A DNA stretch of 64,000 bases from NCBI RefSeq assembly GCF_901000735.1, contig NC_081544.1, positions 30,002,095 through 30,066,094 on the forward strand. Direction: 5' to 3'. Both the position numbers and the translations under genes were made by a program. Positions 35,184 to 47,502 of the stretch are shown here, one piece after another. The notes under the pieces are model-generated. The model was given only the letters and a program-made list of their open reading frames with translations. It had not been told where the DNA came from and made no database searches. Each line of letters starts with the position of its first letter. The stretch's first letter is position 1. The stretch comes from Corylus avellana (lineage: Eukaryota; Streptophyta; Magnoliopsida; Fagales; Betulaceae).

Positions 35184-38100
35184 GTGTCCTGCTTACTGTT
35201 TGGTGGAAATTTTGTTATGTATATTGATTTTTAATATCGTTTTTTTGGGAGTTTGGTTTCGAGAAGCGTATGAGTTTTGAGGTTTTGGTGTGTTTAATCT
35301 GCCAATGGTCCAAGCTTTTGTTATTCGGTTCCTAATTGAACGTAGTTTCTTCCTGTGATTTATATGTTTACATTGAGAGCATAAAATTATATTAAAATCA
35401 AACTCTTTTTATTTATTTATTATTTTATTTTTAATTTTAATGGTTTGATGTTGAACTGTGACCTATTTGTGTTTTGTTTTGATAAGTTTGTGTGGTATAA
35501 ATTAGGTCTACCATAAGTTTTAGATATGCTTTTTGTCTATTTTGTTTTTGTTTTTAAATTTTATGTACTGTTGGTTTTTGTGCGTTTTTTTTTTTCTTTC
35601 TTTCTAATGAGGTTGTGACATTCTGCGTTATTTATTTATTTATTTATTTTATCACGTTGAAGGCAAGAGAGAAGCTGTAGATGCGATAGAGAAGCAAGTT
35701 AGTGCGAAGAGGCAGAAAAAAGATAATGGTGTAGAGCAGACTCTTCTTAAGAAGAAGATTGAGGTGAAGACACAAAAGAAGAAGAAAGAGGAAACCAGTA
35801 GTTCAGATGATTCATCGGAATCTGAGAAGGAAGAGGTTAACTTCTTAAGTCTTTAGTGTCATACTGTTTATGGCCTATGGCATTCAATTGGACTGGTTAA
35901 TATATGCAATTTTTGTCAATCAGGTTAAAATAAAAACCAAGAAGGGAGTGGTTGCTCTGAAACCTCCAGTGAAAGTGTCTAGTTCTGAATCTTCGGATGA
36001 TGATTCTAGCGATGAATCTTCTGATGATGTGAGCAATACGTTAAACTATATTTCTATTTTGTTTAGTTTTTAGAGCGCCTCTGTAACATTTGGGTTTATA
36101 TTGTTGTATGTTAAGGATTTTGTTGTAAACAAGGCTTTTATTCTGGTTATCATTTTGGTTTCTGTGGAGACATAATTTTGGTGTTTCTCTTTCCCCAGAT
36201 TTGCTTGATTCAGATGTTGACTTGTAATTATTTGCTCTGCGTTCTAGTGATGGTACTTTATTAGGTTTCTAAATTTGTAATTTGCATCAATCAGGTTAAA
36301 GTAATAACCAAGAAGGGAGTAGTTGCGGCAAAGCAACCTGTTAAAGAGTCTAGTGAAGATGAATCCAGTGATGAATCTTCAGATGATGTGAGCAGTAAAT
36401 TCAACTTTTTTTTAATTTTTTAATTTTTAACATGCCACATGGAAAACAGCTTTTAATTATTATGTTATCTTTTGTCTCAGGAGCCTGCTTCAAAAAAACA
36501 AACTGTTGTGGCTAAAAATGGTATTGCTGCTGCCCCGGCTAAGAAAGGCAAGGATGACAGTAGCTCGGATTCTTCGGATACAGATTCTGAAGATGAAGTG
36601 AGTGTACAAGTTATTTTAAGGGCTTTTACTATTTGCAATTTCTGATAATTCTTGTCTGTTAGGCTGCTTTCCCAAATATCTAGGTGCTTTTTCTAAATAT
36701 GTATTTTTTTTTCCTTCTTTCTTTTAGGAACCAAAGACTAAGGTTGCTGCATCATCAAAAAAGGTACCAGCAGCTGCCACTAAGAATGGTCCATTATCTG
36801 CTCTTAAGAAGGCAGAGGACTCGAGTGATAGTTCAGATTCAGATGATACGGAGTCAGATGAGGAAAAAGTATGGGGATTCCAACTAAATTGATTTTATTC
36901 TTTTGTTTTTGGTTGTGATTGTATTACTCATGCATCGCATTTGTATGAAACTCCAGCAAATTTTATTTTTACTAGCAACTTTATCTAAGTTCCAACAAAA
37001 ATCTTTGTTAAAGGAAAAGTCACAAGGCCTTCCTGCATGGCATTTGTACAGGGCTACCGGAAAAAATGAAAAGTTCAAAAGAAATTCCCATTTTCCTCAT
37101 TTAAAAGAAATTCCTGTGTATGTTTTGTGATTTTGTCATCACTAATTGTTGTATGTTAGTGGATTTCTAAAAAATTCCTGTGATGTTTTTGTATTTGCGT
37201 CCTTCTAGTCTGGTGACTGGATTTCTAACTTTTGTCTTGTACAGGACTCAAAAAAAGGTGCTGCCATTACTGCTAAAAAAGTTCAACCATCAAAAAAGAT
37301 TGATGATAGTGAGAGTTCTGACAGTGACTCTGATGAAGATGACGATGTGAGTTATTTCTACATTGAGCTGCAATTATTTATTTTGATTATGTTCATTATG
37401 CTCTAATAATTTTGTAATTGATTGGAGGAAGATGGCATGATTTATGTGGAGTCTTAGAACCCTATATTACGTCATCTTCATTTAAATAACACAAGAAAAA
37501 TGATCCAGTTTAGGGATTCTTCATTTTGCTCTTTGAATTGCCCCCTTATATTATGATTGCTGCACGCTTGTAAAATTTATGGGCATTTTTATTTTTTCTC
37601 ACACCATTTGACTTCCTTATTAATTGATACTGTGCAGGTCCCTGCAACAAAGGATGCTGCTGTAAGTATTAATTTATATAATACTCATTCATATTGTTGA
37701 GTCTCGAAGGGCATATATTGGTGGCATGTTTAAGGAACATTTTCTGCTTTCAGAATTTGATGCATCAAAATTTTCAAATTTGTTAATGCTTCTATTGTAG
37801 TTTTTTATGTTTGTATGGTAGAAGTCTTCACAATTCTTTTTGAGAATTTTATGTTGTTTGCTTCAATTTTGTGGAAGTGTTATCTTTGTTTGGTTATTTG
37901 ACGGTTAATTTTAATGCTGAGTTTACTTTGTGTATTGTTTCCACAGAAAAAAATGGACATTGACGAAGATGACAGTGAGGACAGTTCTGAGGAATCCGAT
38001 GAAGAGCCTCAAGACAAAAAGACGAAAGTTCCGGTACACGTTCTGGAATGCATAATTTTCTTTTTTACATGTCCTCTCTGTTGTTGGCCTTTGTAGTGTT

Positions 38101-41100
38101 TGTGTTGATCTAATTGTCTGATTTTTTTGTGCTGCAGCCTAAGGTTGGAAAACCAAGTGTAAAAACTGCTCAAGATGAAAGTAATAGTTCAGAGGATGAG
38201 GAGAGTGATTCTGAAGATGATAAGAAGCCCGCAAAGAAGGTGAGAAGTTTTGAGATTGCTAGGATAATTAAAATGTTATACAAATTTCCGTTAGCTTGGC
38301 ATAGTTCTTTCTGTTGTAACATTGCTTTTTTGTATACCTATAGCCTACTCAAGATTCTAAGAAAGGCAACGGGGTTGAGGAGGAGACTGATGAAGATGAG
38401 TCTGACGAAGAGAGTGTGGAAGAACAACCCAAGACTCCAAAGAAAAATGTAAAGTTTTGGTTGAACATCTCCACTTGTGCTTCTATTCATGTTTTGGTTG
38501 AACATCTTAAGTTCAGTTGATTATGCTTTAATAGAAAATAGATTGAGGCTTTTGGGCAGGGGTCCTTGCAGTTACCAAATTGAGGCTAATTACTCCATGA
38601 ATCTTGGTCAAATATTAACTAATTTAGTATCTTCACTCTATTGGCCTGGGATGTTTTGCTTTATTTTGTACTTATTCAGTTGGTTAGGATCATCATCATC
38701 ATCCAAATAAGTAAATCAAATACCTAGGGACGTACTGTCGAAAAGGCATATATATATATGTTAGGATGGTCTTTGTGAATGCTCAAGCTCTTTAACACAA
38801 TATCTAGCTTTGGTGCTTATGAATGCTCAAGATTTATAACTTTTGGGAACATGATGTTGATATAGAAATGGTAGATGCTCTCTTTGCAAAGACTTGACAG
38901 AATGATTCAAAACCGGTAAAGAAGAATGTAATTGGCAGTTGTGCCCATTTTTTTTTGAATTGTGTGATCAATTGCCCATTTATTTTGTAATGATCTTCTA
39001 CTAATTTTGTGCAGCCCCAAACCCCTGTTGCTCCTCAAGGTGAAACTACATCTAAGACCCTGTTTGTTGGCAACCTGTCGTTCAGTGTTGAGCGAGCTGA
39101 TGTGTAAGTATATTTTTCTGGAAATCTGATAGATTGTTTAGGTTTTTTGCATCTGATTAATGTATCTTTATGCAGTGATAATTTCTTTAAAGATGCTGGT
39201 GAAGTTGTTGACGTTCGCTTCGCTTCTGATCCTGATGGGAGGTTCAAGGGCTTTGGACATGTTGAATTCGCCACAGCAGAAGCAGCTCAGAAGGTAAGCT
39301 TTTGGTACTATTGTCTAGCTTACATTGTAGTAGGGACATTTGTAAACGTTCTGCCAGTTACCTCAAATTCAGTTTGGATGTTGGAACCATAATACTAATG
39401 GTTATTTGATTACTGTAAAAACTTTGTTTTTCTGCAACTAGAGTGCAAATTTTTCCTCACATTTTTTTAACTGTTTATGAAGCCAACTACTATTTCAATA
39501 GTGCAAACCTACCACTGGTTGAGCTACTGGCTTTTTTTTTTTTAAATTTTTGGCACAAATGGATGTATAGGAACAGTGGTAAAGAATTAATATGCTGGTG
39601 CTGATTTGTGGGGTTTTTATTTCTTTTGCTTTATTATGCTTGCTAATCGTTATTTCTCGTCACAGGCTATTAAATTGAATGGTCAAGATTTGCTTGGACG
39701 ATCTGTGAAACTTGATTTTGCTCGTGAAAGGGGGGCATATACCCCACAAAACAGGTATTTCTGATCTTTTCCATTGGCATATTAGTTGCTCTATTACTGT
39801 TATTTTAATGAAATTCATTTTCCCTTTTCCCCTATTGTCAAATAATTGTAGCAAAGAGGGTGGTGACTCATTCCAAAAGGGAGGAAGAGGCCAGACCCAT
39901 ACAGCTTATGTGCGTGGTTTTGATAAATCTCTTGGGGTGGATGAGGTACTGTTGCGTTGGCACCTCAACTGTTGTAGTTTTAGAATTTATTTTCTGTACA
40001 AGTTCATTTTGTCAAGCGTAGTTTCCGTTTTACAGATTAGGGGTTCCCTGGAACAACATTTTGGTTCTTGTGGAGAGATTACAAGGCTATCTGTTCCAAA
40101 AGATTATGAGACTGGTGAAGTTAAGGGGTTTGTACTTTTCTTCTCTTTTTATCTTTTTTGTTTTATTTTTATTTGCTTTAAAGATAATATTAACTGGACA
40201 TATGGTAGATTTTGCCTTGTAAATTTTACTCTTCTCTCTTTTGGCCCTACATATGGTGTTTCATGTTATTTTTACCTTGTAAGTGATTGTCAATCACTTC
40301 TTTATTATTAGTCTAGTGTATGTGTACGTTTCGGATTTTTTGGTTTGATTGTCTCTATGGTGCTTTTTAAGTATTTCTATAGATTCATGACTCATGCTAT
40401 GTCATATGGGCTTATGTGGTATAAGCAACCTTCTCCCCAGTGGGCCTTATTTTTACTTTGTAATTTATATTGGGTTTATGTTAAACACAGAAGTAACATG
40501 GGTTAGGTCACTGTACATTAGCTATCAAGTATATTTTACACCGATGTCCCTTTAATTTTTTGATTAGGTCACCCCGGGTTCATTCTACACTGTTTCATTA
40601 TAGTAGCTTCATCTTGTGTTTCTGTGATAAGTTATTTATTAGTTTTTTTGCTGCAATACTTGTTTTCATCATCAAGCCATTTGACAAGTGGTCGTTGGTC
40701 ATCATCAAGCTACATTAATGCACCTATCAAGTTGGTGACTTAAATTATTGAGGATATTTTGGTCATTTGGTTTCTCCCATGTATGGTACATGTTGCTGTT
40801 TGACCTTGTCATTATTTTTGCCGTTCTCCAATAAAAATTATTTTGGCTGTGTTATCAAAAGTTTCATGAAGAGTTTATTCTTCTTTGAAGTCTTTTGATT
40901 AATTCCTGAAAACTTCACATTTGTATGGTATTTTCATAAACCTTGTAATTTTATATTGTGTGACGCTATTGTGGACTCCTGGAATTTTGGTCTTTCTGCT
41001 TGGTCTAAAGAATGAAAGCATTTGCAGGTTTGCTTACATAGACTTCAGCAGTGGTGATAATTTGGGCGCTGCATTAGAACTTAATGGTTCTGAACTTGGA

Positions 41101-41581
41101 GGTGAATACTTGACTGTGGAAGAGGCAAAACCACGAGGTGATTTCGGTGGAGGCAGCGGTAGAGGAAGTGGTGGGAGGAGTGGTGGTAGAGATAGTGGTG
41201 GTCGGTTCAGTGGAAGACGTGGTGGTGGTGGCCGTTTTAGTGGTGGTGGCCGTGGTGGCAGTTTTGGTGGTGGTGGCCGTGGTGGCAGTTTTGGAGGTGG
41301 TCGAGGTGGCGGTTTTGGTGGGAGAGGGCGTGGAACACCTAATAAGAGCTTCGCCCCAGCTGGTACACATTTCTTGTTCTTATTTGCCCGAGTTTTCTCT
41401 AATCGTATTATTGTACCGGTGTTAATTTTTCGTTGCTCAACTCATAGACTCATAGTCTGCAATCTTGTGCTCCGGCATGAATTGTGACCGTGCAAATATG
41501 ATAAATTTTGCTTCTTATAAATCCAAATGTTTTTGTATTAATGCAGGGAAGAAGACAAAGTTCGACGATGGTGACGAGTAA
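34923..41581 (+). CDS. Nucleolin (NUC-L type), complete, 660 aa
   Basis: Nucleolar RNA-binding protein acting in rDNA chromatin and pre-rRNA processing. Exons: 34,923-34,955, 35,061-35,109, 35,663-35,835, 35,924-36,028, 36,295-36,387, 36,481-36,597, 36,728-36,868, 37,245-37,346, 37,638-37,661, 37,947-38,033, 38,138-38,239, 38,344-38,448, 39,015-39,103, 39,176-39,293, 39,666-39,754, 39,852-39,945, 40,036-40,127, 41,028-41,362 and 41,547-41,581 (1,983 bp). Residues 1-377 alternate Lys-rich segments with Ser/Asp/Glu runs such as SSDSSDSDDTESDEE, likely CK2 targets. RRM1 has LFVGNL (393-398) and KGFGHVEF (431-438). RRM2 has AYVRGF (494-499) and KGFAYIDF. A Gly-Arg-rich tail of about 65 residues comes before the end KKTKFDDGDE. 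Exons 4-12 are all multiples of three in phase 0. The organisation matches plant NUC-L1/NUC-L2; I cannot tell which. Confidence 0.97.
35151..35181. repeat. (TTG)n microsatellite in nucleolin intron 2
   Basis: About ten TTG units in a T-rich intron, well away from the splice sites. Confidence 0.9.
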
Positions 41582-41589
41582 AGACAAAT

Positions 41590-42460
41590 TTTGAAGTAAG
41601 GACAGTTGGAGAGTATTTTATATAATAGTAGTTGTATGGTTTTGGCTCGAAGCAATTGATTACAGCGCTACAGAACACTGTTAACGCATTGAATTTTGCG
41701 TTGCTTGGGTACCTGGACTATATTTGATTCGGTGTTTAATGTTCACTTTAGTATTCTGAATTTGCCATTTTCTTTTATTATGTGGTCATTCCCACACTAG
41801 TTATATAGTGAACTCTTATCGTAACCCCCGTTTTAGCTTTGTGCGCCACTACCAATTTTCTCGGTGGGTTTGATATGTATTGTATTCTTCTAATGAGGGA
41901 TATTTTGGAAAAGTAAACCAACAGTCAATGGTCTATATATACCAATTTTCCCGTTTTAGTAGCATGTTTTCAGAAAACATAGTGGAACTGGAACTTGGTC
42001 TTAATAAAAGATAAACCCACCACACTGCCTGTTCTTAAAGCTGATAATTTGGATAATAATTTAGTTAGAAAGATGAATATAACAAACCAATCTTGAATTG
42101 GCGTACTAATTGTTTGAATTTGTGAGGATTTGGTAACTTCGTATATTAAGGTAAATGAGTCACAATTAACCCCAAGAATTTAGAAATATGTTTTACATTC
42201 CTTTGAAATTTTCCTGTTCTTTTGGTAAATTTTATTTATTTTGTACTTAATGTAACATTCTTTTCCAGCTGTATTATTCCCTCTCCGGGGGGTGGGAATT
42301 AGAATTATGAAAGATGAGAAAAAGTATTTTAGACTAGAGTTTCTTGTAACAGTAGGTTAGAATCGCCTAATGCTGTGGGAGTTATTAGCTGTTTGATATT
42401 TGAAAATGGCGATATCCCCCTTGATGGTGTTAATACTTGATATCATTGGAGACAACATAT
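41590..42460. other. Nucleolin 3' flank and spacer, no gene seen
   Basis: The 3' UTR probably lies in the first 150-250 bp, which are T-rich and include the tail end of transcription. Beyond it is AT-rich spacer up to the retroposon at 42,478. Confidence 0.5.
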
Positions 42461-42477
42461 TGAGGTTGTAGCCAAGT

Positions 42478-43427
42478 AAGTGAGTCGAGCTAACACTCAG
42501 TTAGGTTTTCTTTCTTTTCTCTCTAGCGCCGTCAGAGAGCAAGAAAGGAAAAAAGCCTGAGGAGGAGGGAAGACCTTGTTCCTCCCTCCTGTCCTCCCCT
42601 CTTCTATCCCTCTTTGCTCTATCACTATGCTGCTTCTTTTCTCCGGTTATTTCTACCTCTTTTGTAGTCTTATTCGTCGCTTTGTGCGATTCATCCAATC
42701 TCATCCAAAAATCACAACTCCAGCATAACCTCCGATGTTCCACCGCCCCCTCCGAGCCACGACAATGGTTTTTTTTGTTTGGATTTGTCATGGTTCTCCG
42801 ATTTGGTTTCTTTGAAGCTCGATTTGTCATCCTCCGGCAGCCCCGCTTCTCCACCTTCGTCTCCGGCATCATCTCTTCCCGCTACTGCCTTTCGCTCAAC
42901 CTTCCGGCCTCTTCGAGCCTCCGCGACTCCGCCATCTCCGTTTTTGTTGTTGTTGATTTCTAGTTTTGGAGATTTTTTCCTGCTTTTTAATTTTATGCTC
43001 TGCCTTGTCTGGCTTTTGTTGGGCTTGTATTTTCTGTTGCTTATGTTTTTTGTGTTTGTTTTCGGAATTGTGTTGGTTACTCTTTATGCTTCAGTCCCTT
43101 CAACGGACTATAATAGTGCCCCTGCCGCTTCTATCACCTTCCGGTGGTCGTTGCTGGTTCATTCTGGGAGCTTAGATTTTGTCTATGCCCCTTTAGCTTC
43201 TGTTACTGCCATGTGTGACTCTTTGAGAGGACCGGGTCACTTGTTTGACCAATTTCCTACCATTTGTAATTATTGTTACACTGTTTTAGTTTGTTTGGAG
43301 TTTGTTGTTGGGGAGCCCACCCCTTTTTCGTTGTTAGGATTTTTCACTTCTTCTTTCTTTTGGATCAGAAGTGGTAAAGATCCTCCCTTGTAAACCTTTC
43401 CTTATTTGCTTAGAAAAAAAAAAAGGA
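42478..43427 (+). mobile_element. Retroposon (950 bp) with poly-A and 15-bp target duplication
   Basis: AGGTTGTAGCCAAGT is present at 42,463-42,477 and 43,428-43,442. The insert begins AAGTGAGTCGAGC and ends in an A-run near 43,413-43,424, the structure of a non-LTR insertion. It contains a 204-codon open frame at 42,779-43,393, with a Ser/Pro-rich start then several strongly hydrophobic stretches. It matches no family I know and may be chance. The end of the insert shares GTTGTTGGGGAGCCCACC with the insert at 47,011-47,502 and, more weakly, with GH9 intron 5. These are therefore related elements. No reverse transcriptase is present, so it is non-autonomous or a deletion derivative of a LINE. 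Confidence 0.82.
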
Positions 43428-43887
43428 AGGTTGTAGCCAAGTTTATGAAATTAACCACATTGTAGGAACTTTGGTGAAAGATTTTATCACACCTATTTCT
43501 TAACGGATGATGTTGCATGTTTTAAGTGGTTATTCACTTGAACACACCAGGTTCAAATGATATTCAAGCAGTGGAAAACACAGGTGAACCTATCAATAAC
43601 TTTCTGAGTCTATTTGGTCTAGCTGCGTGAGGGCGAACTTGGTAAAACATAGGAACTTTTGGGAGCTGAGACGGCCTAGTTAGTAGTGATTGCTCTTGGG
43701 CTTGGGGTAAACCATTGAATATTTAGACGTTCAGCGAGGGAAAAATGTTAGAAAAGGTTCACATGTGAGCACGTCATGTGAGAGTTGCTTGTAAAAGTGC
43801 AAGCTTTCTTTAAGAGTGGCATAAAGTTTTCCTTGAATACTGCGAGTTATTATGATAGACACGAACTTGAGAACTATATTTATTTAT

Positions 43888-44251
43888 GGGAAAAATGAAA
43901 AATTAGTTATTGTAATTTACCTAATTTACAATTAACTCTTTGTGGTATCAAAATGAACTTAAAGATTCTCAAAATATGCCAAAAAAACAATTTAGTTCAT
44001 ACAGTCAAATTCCGTCCATTAATTTAACAGATTATGTTAGTGTAACACTGACTTAAATATGACAAGTATCACAATTTTATTGGTTCTAACGTTTCATGTT
44101 ATAATAATCTGTTAAGTTAGTGAACAGAATTTGACCGTAGGGACTAAATTATTTTTTTGACATACCTTAGGGACCTTTGAGTTTATTTTGATACTACAAG
44201 GAGTTAATTGTAAATCAAGTAAACCACAAGAACTGATTTTGTATTTTTCCC
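43888..44251. mobile_element. Mutator-type MITE (364 bp) with perfect 9-bp target duplication
   Basis: TTTATTTAT flanks the element at 43,879-43,887 and 44,252-44,260. The arms are about 150 bp long and mirror each other, starting GGGAAAAATGAAAAATTAG on the left and, in reverse complement, GGGAAAAATACAAAATCAG on the right. They continue through TTTACAATTAACTC and GTCAAATTC-GT. Long terminal inverted repeats with a 9-bp target duplication are diagnostic of Mutator-like elements. There is no coding sequence. Between 44,260 and 45,200 I see AT-rich spacer without a gene. Confidence 0.9.
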
Positions 44252-45206
44252 TTTATTTATTGGGAAAATATTTCAGAACCCTCTTGCGCTTTTTCGAATT
44301 TTGCATTTTAGACTTTATTTTTCAATTTGGCCAATTGAATACCTGAGTTTGCATAGATTTTAAAACTAAAACTGCTAGCCACTCTTCCTTCAAATAAATA
44401 ACAAAAATGATATCAACAGACTATTATACCATTATTATTAAAAATTATATATATAAAAAAAAAAGGTTTATGGTTTTTTTCTTCTTCCTATGATTGAAAA
44501 TAAACTTTTAGGGAGGTTGGGTCAAGTTGGACTTTGGTCAGAATTCCACTTCCTATGCCAAATTTGACCTAACTTTCATCAGGATTCATAGACCCTTCCA
44601 ATCATCAATCCAGCCCAAGTTGGAAGCCAACTGATTCAACAGGTTGGAATCAGGTCGAAGGCCGGTCGGTATGTTGGATCAACAGGTATTTCAACAGCCT
44701 TATGGGATACAAGGTGAGTAGGAGGGAGTTTTCAAACTTTCATTTGGTAGATTTCCTATCCCCATATATATCCAACTGCATTATTCTTCAACAACAAAAT
44801 AGACCACATAAAATTTCTTATCCTTCTAGTTTCTATTTGTACAATAATTCAAAGAAGATTTTTTTGTTGGGAGGTCAAAAAATTGGGGGCAGTCTACTAC
44901 CACAGTCCTCGCAGCTAGAGCAAAAAGCTTGTACTGCATTAAGTATTAGCACATCACTAGCAAGCAAGTTCTAGATAATCTTATTGACTGACTGAATTTC
45001 ATCAAAACGTTTGCCAAGCCCAAGATCAAAAAAGAAGACAGTTGCACTCTATACTGTAGAATGACCAAAAAAGTGGTCAGTTATAATATCCAACTAAATT
45101 CTACTGGTAAATTTTAAATCAAAGAAACACTGCACTATGAAGCCGGTAATTATCAAAATACTCCCTTCAGGTTCGTCAAATGTTCTTACTCATATAACCC
45201 GTTGAG

Positions 45207-46571
45207 TCAGCTGCTTTTGCTATCTTTCTCACCAGCTACATCAGTACCAACCCCTGAAGTTTTCGAAGGAGTTGGTTCAGAACATGCCCTAAGGACAGCC
45301 TCATTCTGCAAGGTAAAAGGCATTTCTGGGACATTAGGCATTGACAATTTGAAGATGATTAAAGGAATTTGCAGGACTTTAGGAATTAGCGATTTGAAGG
45401 CGATCTCAAAATACACAAATCAGAATATAAATCTCAAAATACATTCAGGAAACGAAAAGGAATATGAACATGATGCTCCACAGATATGTTGGCACATGGA
45501 ACAAAGCAAACTATGTAGGTCTCTTAAGCCTGATTTAATAGATTTGTTTTAATAATGTTAATTCATACACAAACCCAATGTGTCTTAAACCCTGTAACTT
45601 TACCCTCCATCCTGTTGTCATTGGGGGAGAAGGTGTCATTTAAGCTAGAGCTCCTTGACTCAAAAGAAAAAAGCTTTCATATCAGCCACCCAATAACACG
45701 TGTTCTTACGAATGGAAGAAGACCACTTAAGAAGCAAATGGTAAAGCTAGTAAAGTAAGTATGACAGAAAAAGAGCATTCCCCACTGAATCGGATGCTTT
45801 GATTCATGAGAAAGTCAAAACGAAATTGAACAAAAAATTGGCACCATGATTAAGTGTTACACATACAATGAATGCACATGAATGGCATGTTCATAAATCT
45901 ATTAATGAGAAATTATGGATTCAACATAGCAATTTATAGTGATCTCATACACGAGTTTTTTGTACATAAATGTTTGAGCCGATAGCCAAAGTAAACATAT
46001 CTAGTACGCCCTTAGCCCTCTCAAAAGAGGGTCATCCCAATGCCTTAAAATCAAATTGCTAAGAAATGAAATTTGTGCCGATTATATTAAGCTGATGCTC
46101 GGATGACAGCACACTTACAGAAAATTGGGAAGCTAATGTGGGAGACCCAACCTTAATCAAACCGAGCTTGAAATCCAAAACTAATTTTCTTCTCCCTAAG
46201 ATGTTAGTGTGAGTCTTTAACATCTGTCTCCAGTGTTTAAACCCTTATAAAATAACCTTCCACCAGTAATCCCTGAACTAAACTTAGAAAATAACCTAAA
46301 TTATCAAAACCCAGCTCACATGCGAGCAATATTGTAAATTGGGGAATGGTGGGGGGTGTTAGGAGCTAATCGTTGTACAGAAAAAAACCCTAAAGAAATT
46401 GGGGAGAGAGAGAGAGTGAGAAAGAGAGAGGACCTGCCAAACGCGGAGAAGGCGCTTCTTGGCGTTGGCTTTGCGAGTGGTGGTGAGCTTGATTCGCTTC
46501 CACACTAAACCTCCGGAGTCATGCTTCTTCACTATCTCCATCACTCTCGTCCCCCAGAAGGCACCCACCAT
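45207..46571 (-). CDS. Conserved small basic plant protein, 78 aa (two exons)
   Basis: Exon 1 is 46,434-46,571 (46 codons) and exon 2 is 45,207-45,305 (32 codons plus TGA). The intron of 1,128 bp has a GT donor right after Trp-Gln and a TTGCAG acceptor. The first exon reads MVGAFWGTRVMEIVKKHDSG and continues into a Lys/Arg-rich segment containing KRIKLTTTRKANAKKR. The second is short, with a polar Ser/Thr/Lys tail. I recognise it as a conserved plant small protein. My recollection is that Arabidopsis relatives are reported with mitochondrial complex I, but I cannot confirm that from sequence. A single amphipathic N-terminus and basic middle fit a small organellar subunit. Telo-box and TGGGCC elements lie just upstream. 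Confidence 0.82.
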
Positions 46572-46681
46572 TTCTCTCCCTCTCTCGCTCTCTATCTCTC
46601 TGTTTCTCTCTTTCTGAGTTTATACAATGTAGTGGAACGACGTTCGGTTCTTCGTTTAGAACATCTTCTGTGGAATAAATA

Positions 46682-46710
46682 AAACCCTAAGTCTTGTTGG
46701 CCCATGGGCC
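46682..46710 (-). promoter_or_regulatory. Telo-box and GGCCCA/TGGGCC elements above the 78-aa gene
   Basis: AAACCCTAA (46,682-46,690) and the palindromic GGCCCATGGGCC (46,699-46,710) lie about 110-140 bp upstream of the start codon at 46,571. Pairing of these two motifs is common in plant genes for translation and mitochondrial biogenesis. A GA-rich/CT-rich leader (46,572-46,615) follows. Confidence 0.6.
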
Positions 46711-47010
46711 CGCTTATTTGAACATTTTCTCTATCTGTGGGTGGCATTTGTTGGACTTATAAAGCTCTATTAGCAAGCCCATTAACTTGGTTTTGGCAAT
46801 AAAATTGACACAAGCAAAGCAAGGATAAGATTTCTCTAATCTTTTCAAATTTAACTTTTGTTTTCCCTAAATTAACCTCTTCCACTGCCTCAAGAATGGC
46901 TCCTCATAGTCGTCCATTTTTCACCGGGACTATGCCCCAAACGCCATTCTTGGAAAATATATTTGGGTTTTTTCAACTCAAATCTCGTTTCCTCCGCCAC
47001 TTACCTAGTT

Positions 47011-47502
47011 TTTATTTTTATTTTTTTTTATTTTTTATTTTTATTCAATAATGGGACATTACTAGGACAAACACAAATAAAACGAGGTGGGCTCCCCGAC
47101 AACACAACCCAAACAAAAAATGCAATACAAAGATAATAATGAAAACAAACTATAAGTAATTGAACCAAAAAGGATTTGAGCCTCTTTAAGGGCCGCATGA
47201 AGCAGTATACAAAGGCAAAAGGGCTTCATTAAAAGCCCCATGAGATAAAGACAACCACCACTATTAAGCGGTTGTTGCATAAGGAGCATTGCTAAGAACC
47301 GACTAAGATTTGTCGAGGAGGAAAACACATTGATTACAAAGTCTCAACTTTCAAATCAGTCTATAAAAAATTTAAGAGACGGTAACCCAAATTAGCAAAC
47401 ACAAAAAATGCAGCAAAACACAAAAGGAGGTGGGAAAAAACAACATAACACCAAAAAAAGCTGCAACAGTGGCGGAGGATGGAGGAGACACGATACATAG
47501 GG
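47011..47502 (-). mobile_element. Retroposon (492 bp), minus orientation, 17-bp target duplication with one mismatch
   Basis: CCGCCACTTACCTAGTT at 46,994-47,010 and CCGCCACTTACATAGTT at 47,503-47,519 flank the insert. On the minus strand it ends in AATAAAAATAAAAAA, a poly-A-like tail. It shares GTTGTCGGGGAGCCCACC with the larger insert at 42,478-43,427, in a similar position near the 3' end. It has no reverse transcriptase. The minus-strand open frame at 47,062-47,328 lies inside it and is not a host gene. A related fragment without obvious borders lies near 47,700-47,860. Confidence 0.8.

Noticed and set aside
35836..41027. Box C/D snoRNA in nucleolin introns, as in animal nucleolin genes
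   Set aside because: ATGATG-like words occur (for example near 38,850) but none has a matching CTGA box and terminal stem at the right distance.
41074..41425. Open frames antisense to and in another frame of the nucleolin Gly-Arg tail
   Set aside because: Their Thr-rich and Val-rich compositions are mechanical readings of GGT/GGA repeats of the true exon.
42779..43393. 204-codon open frame as a host membrane protein gene
   Set aside because: It lies wholly inside an insert with a 15-bp target duplication and a poly-A tail, and shows no known domain or splice context.
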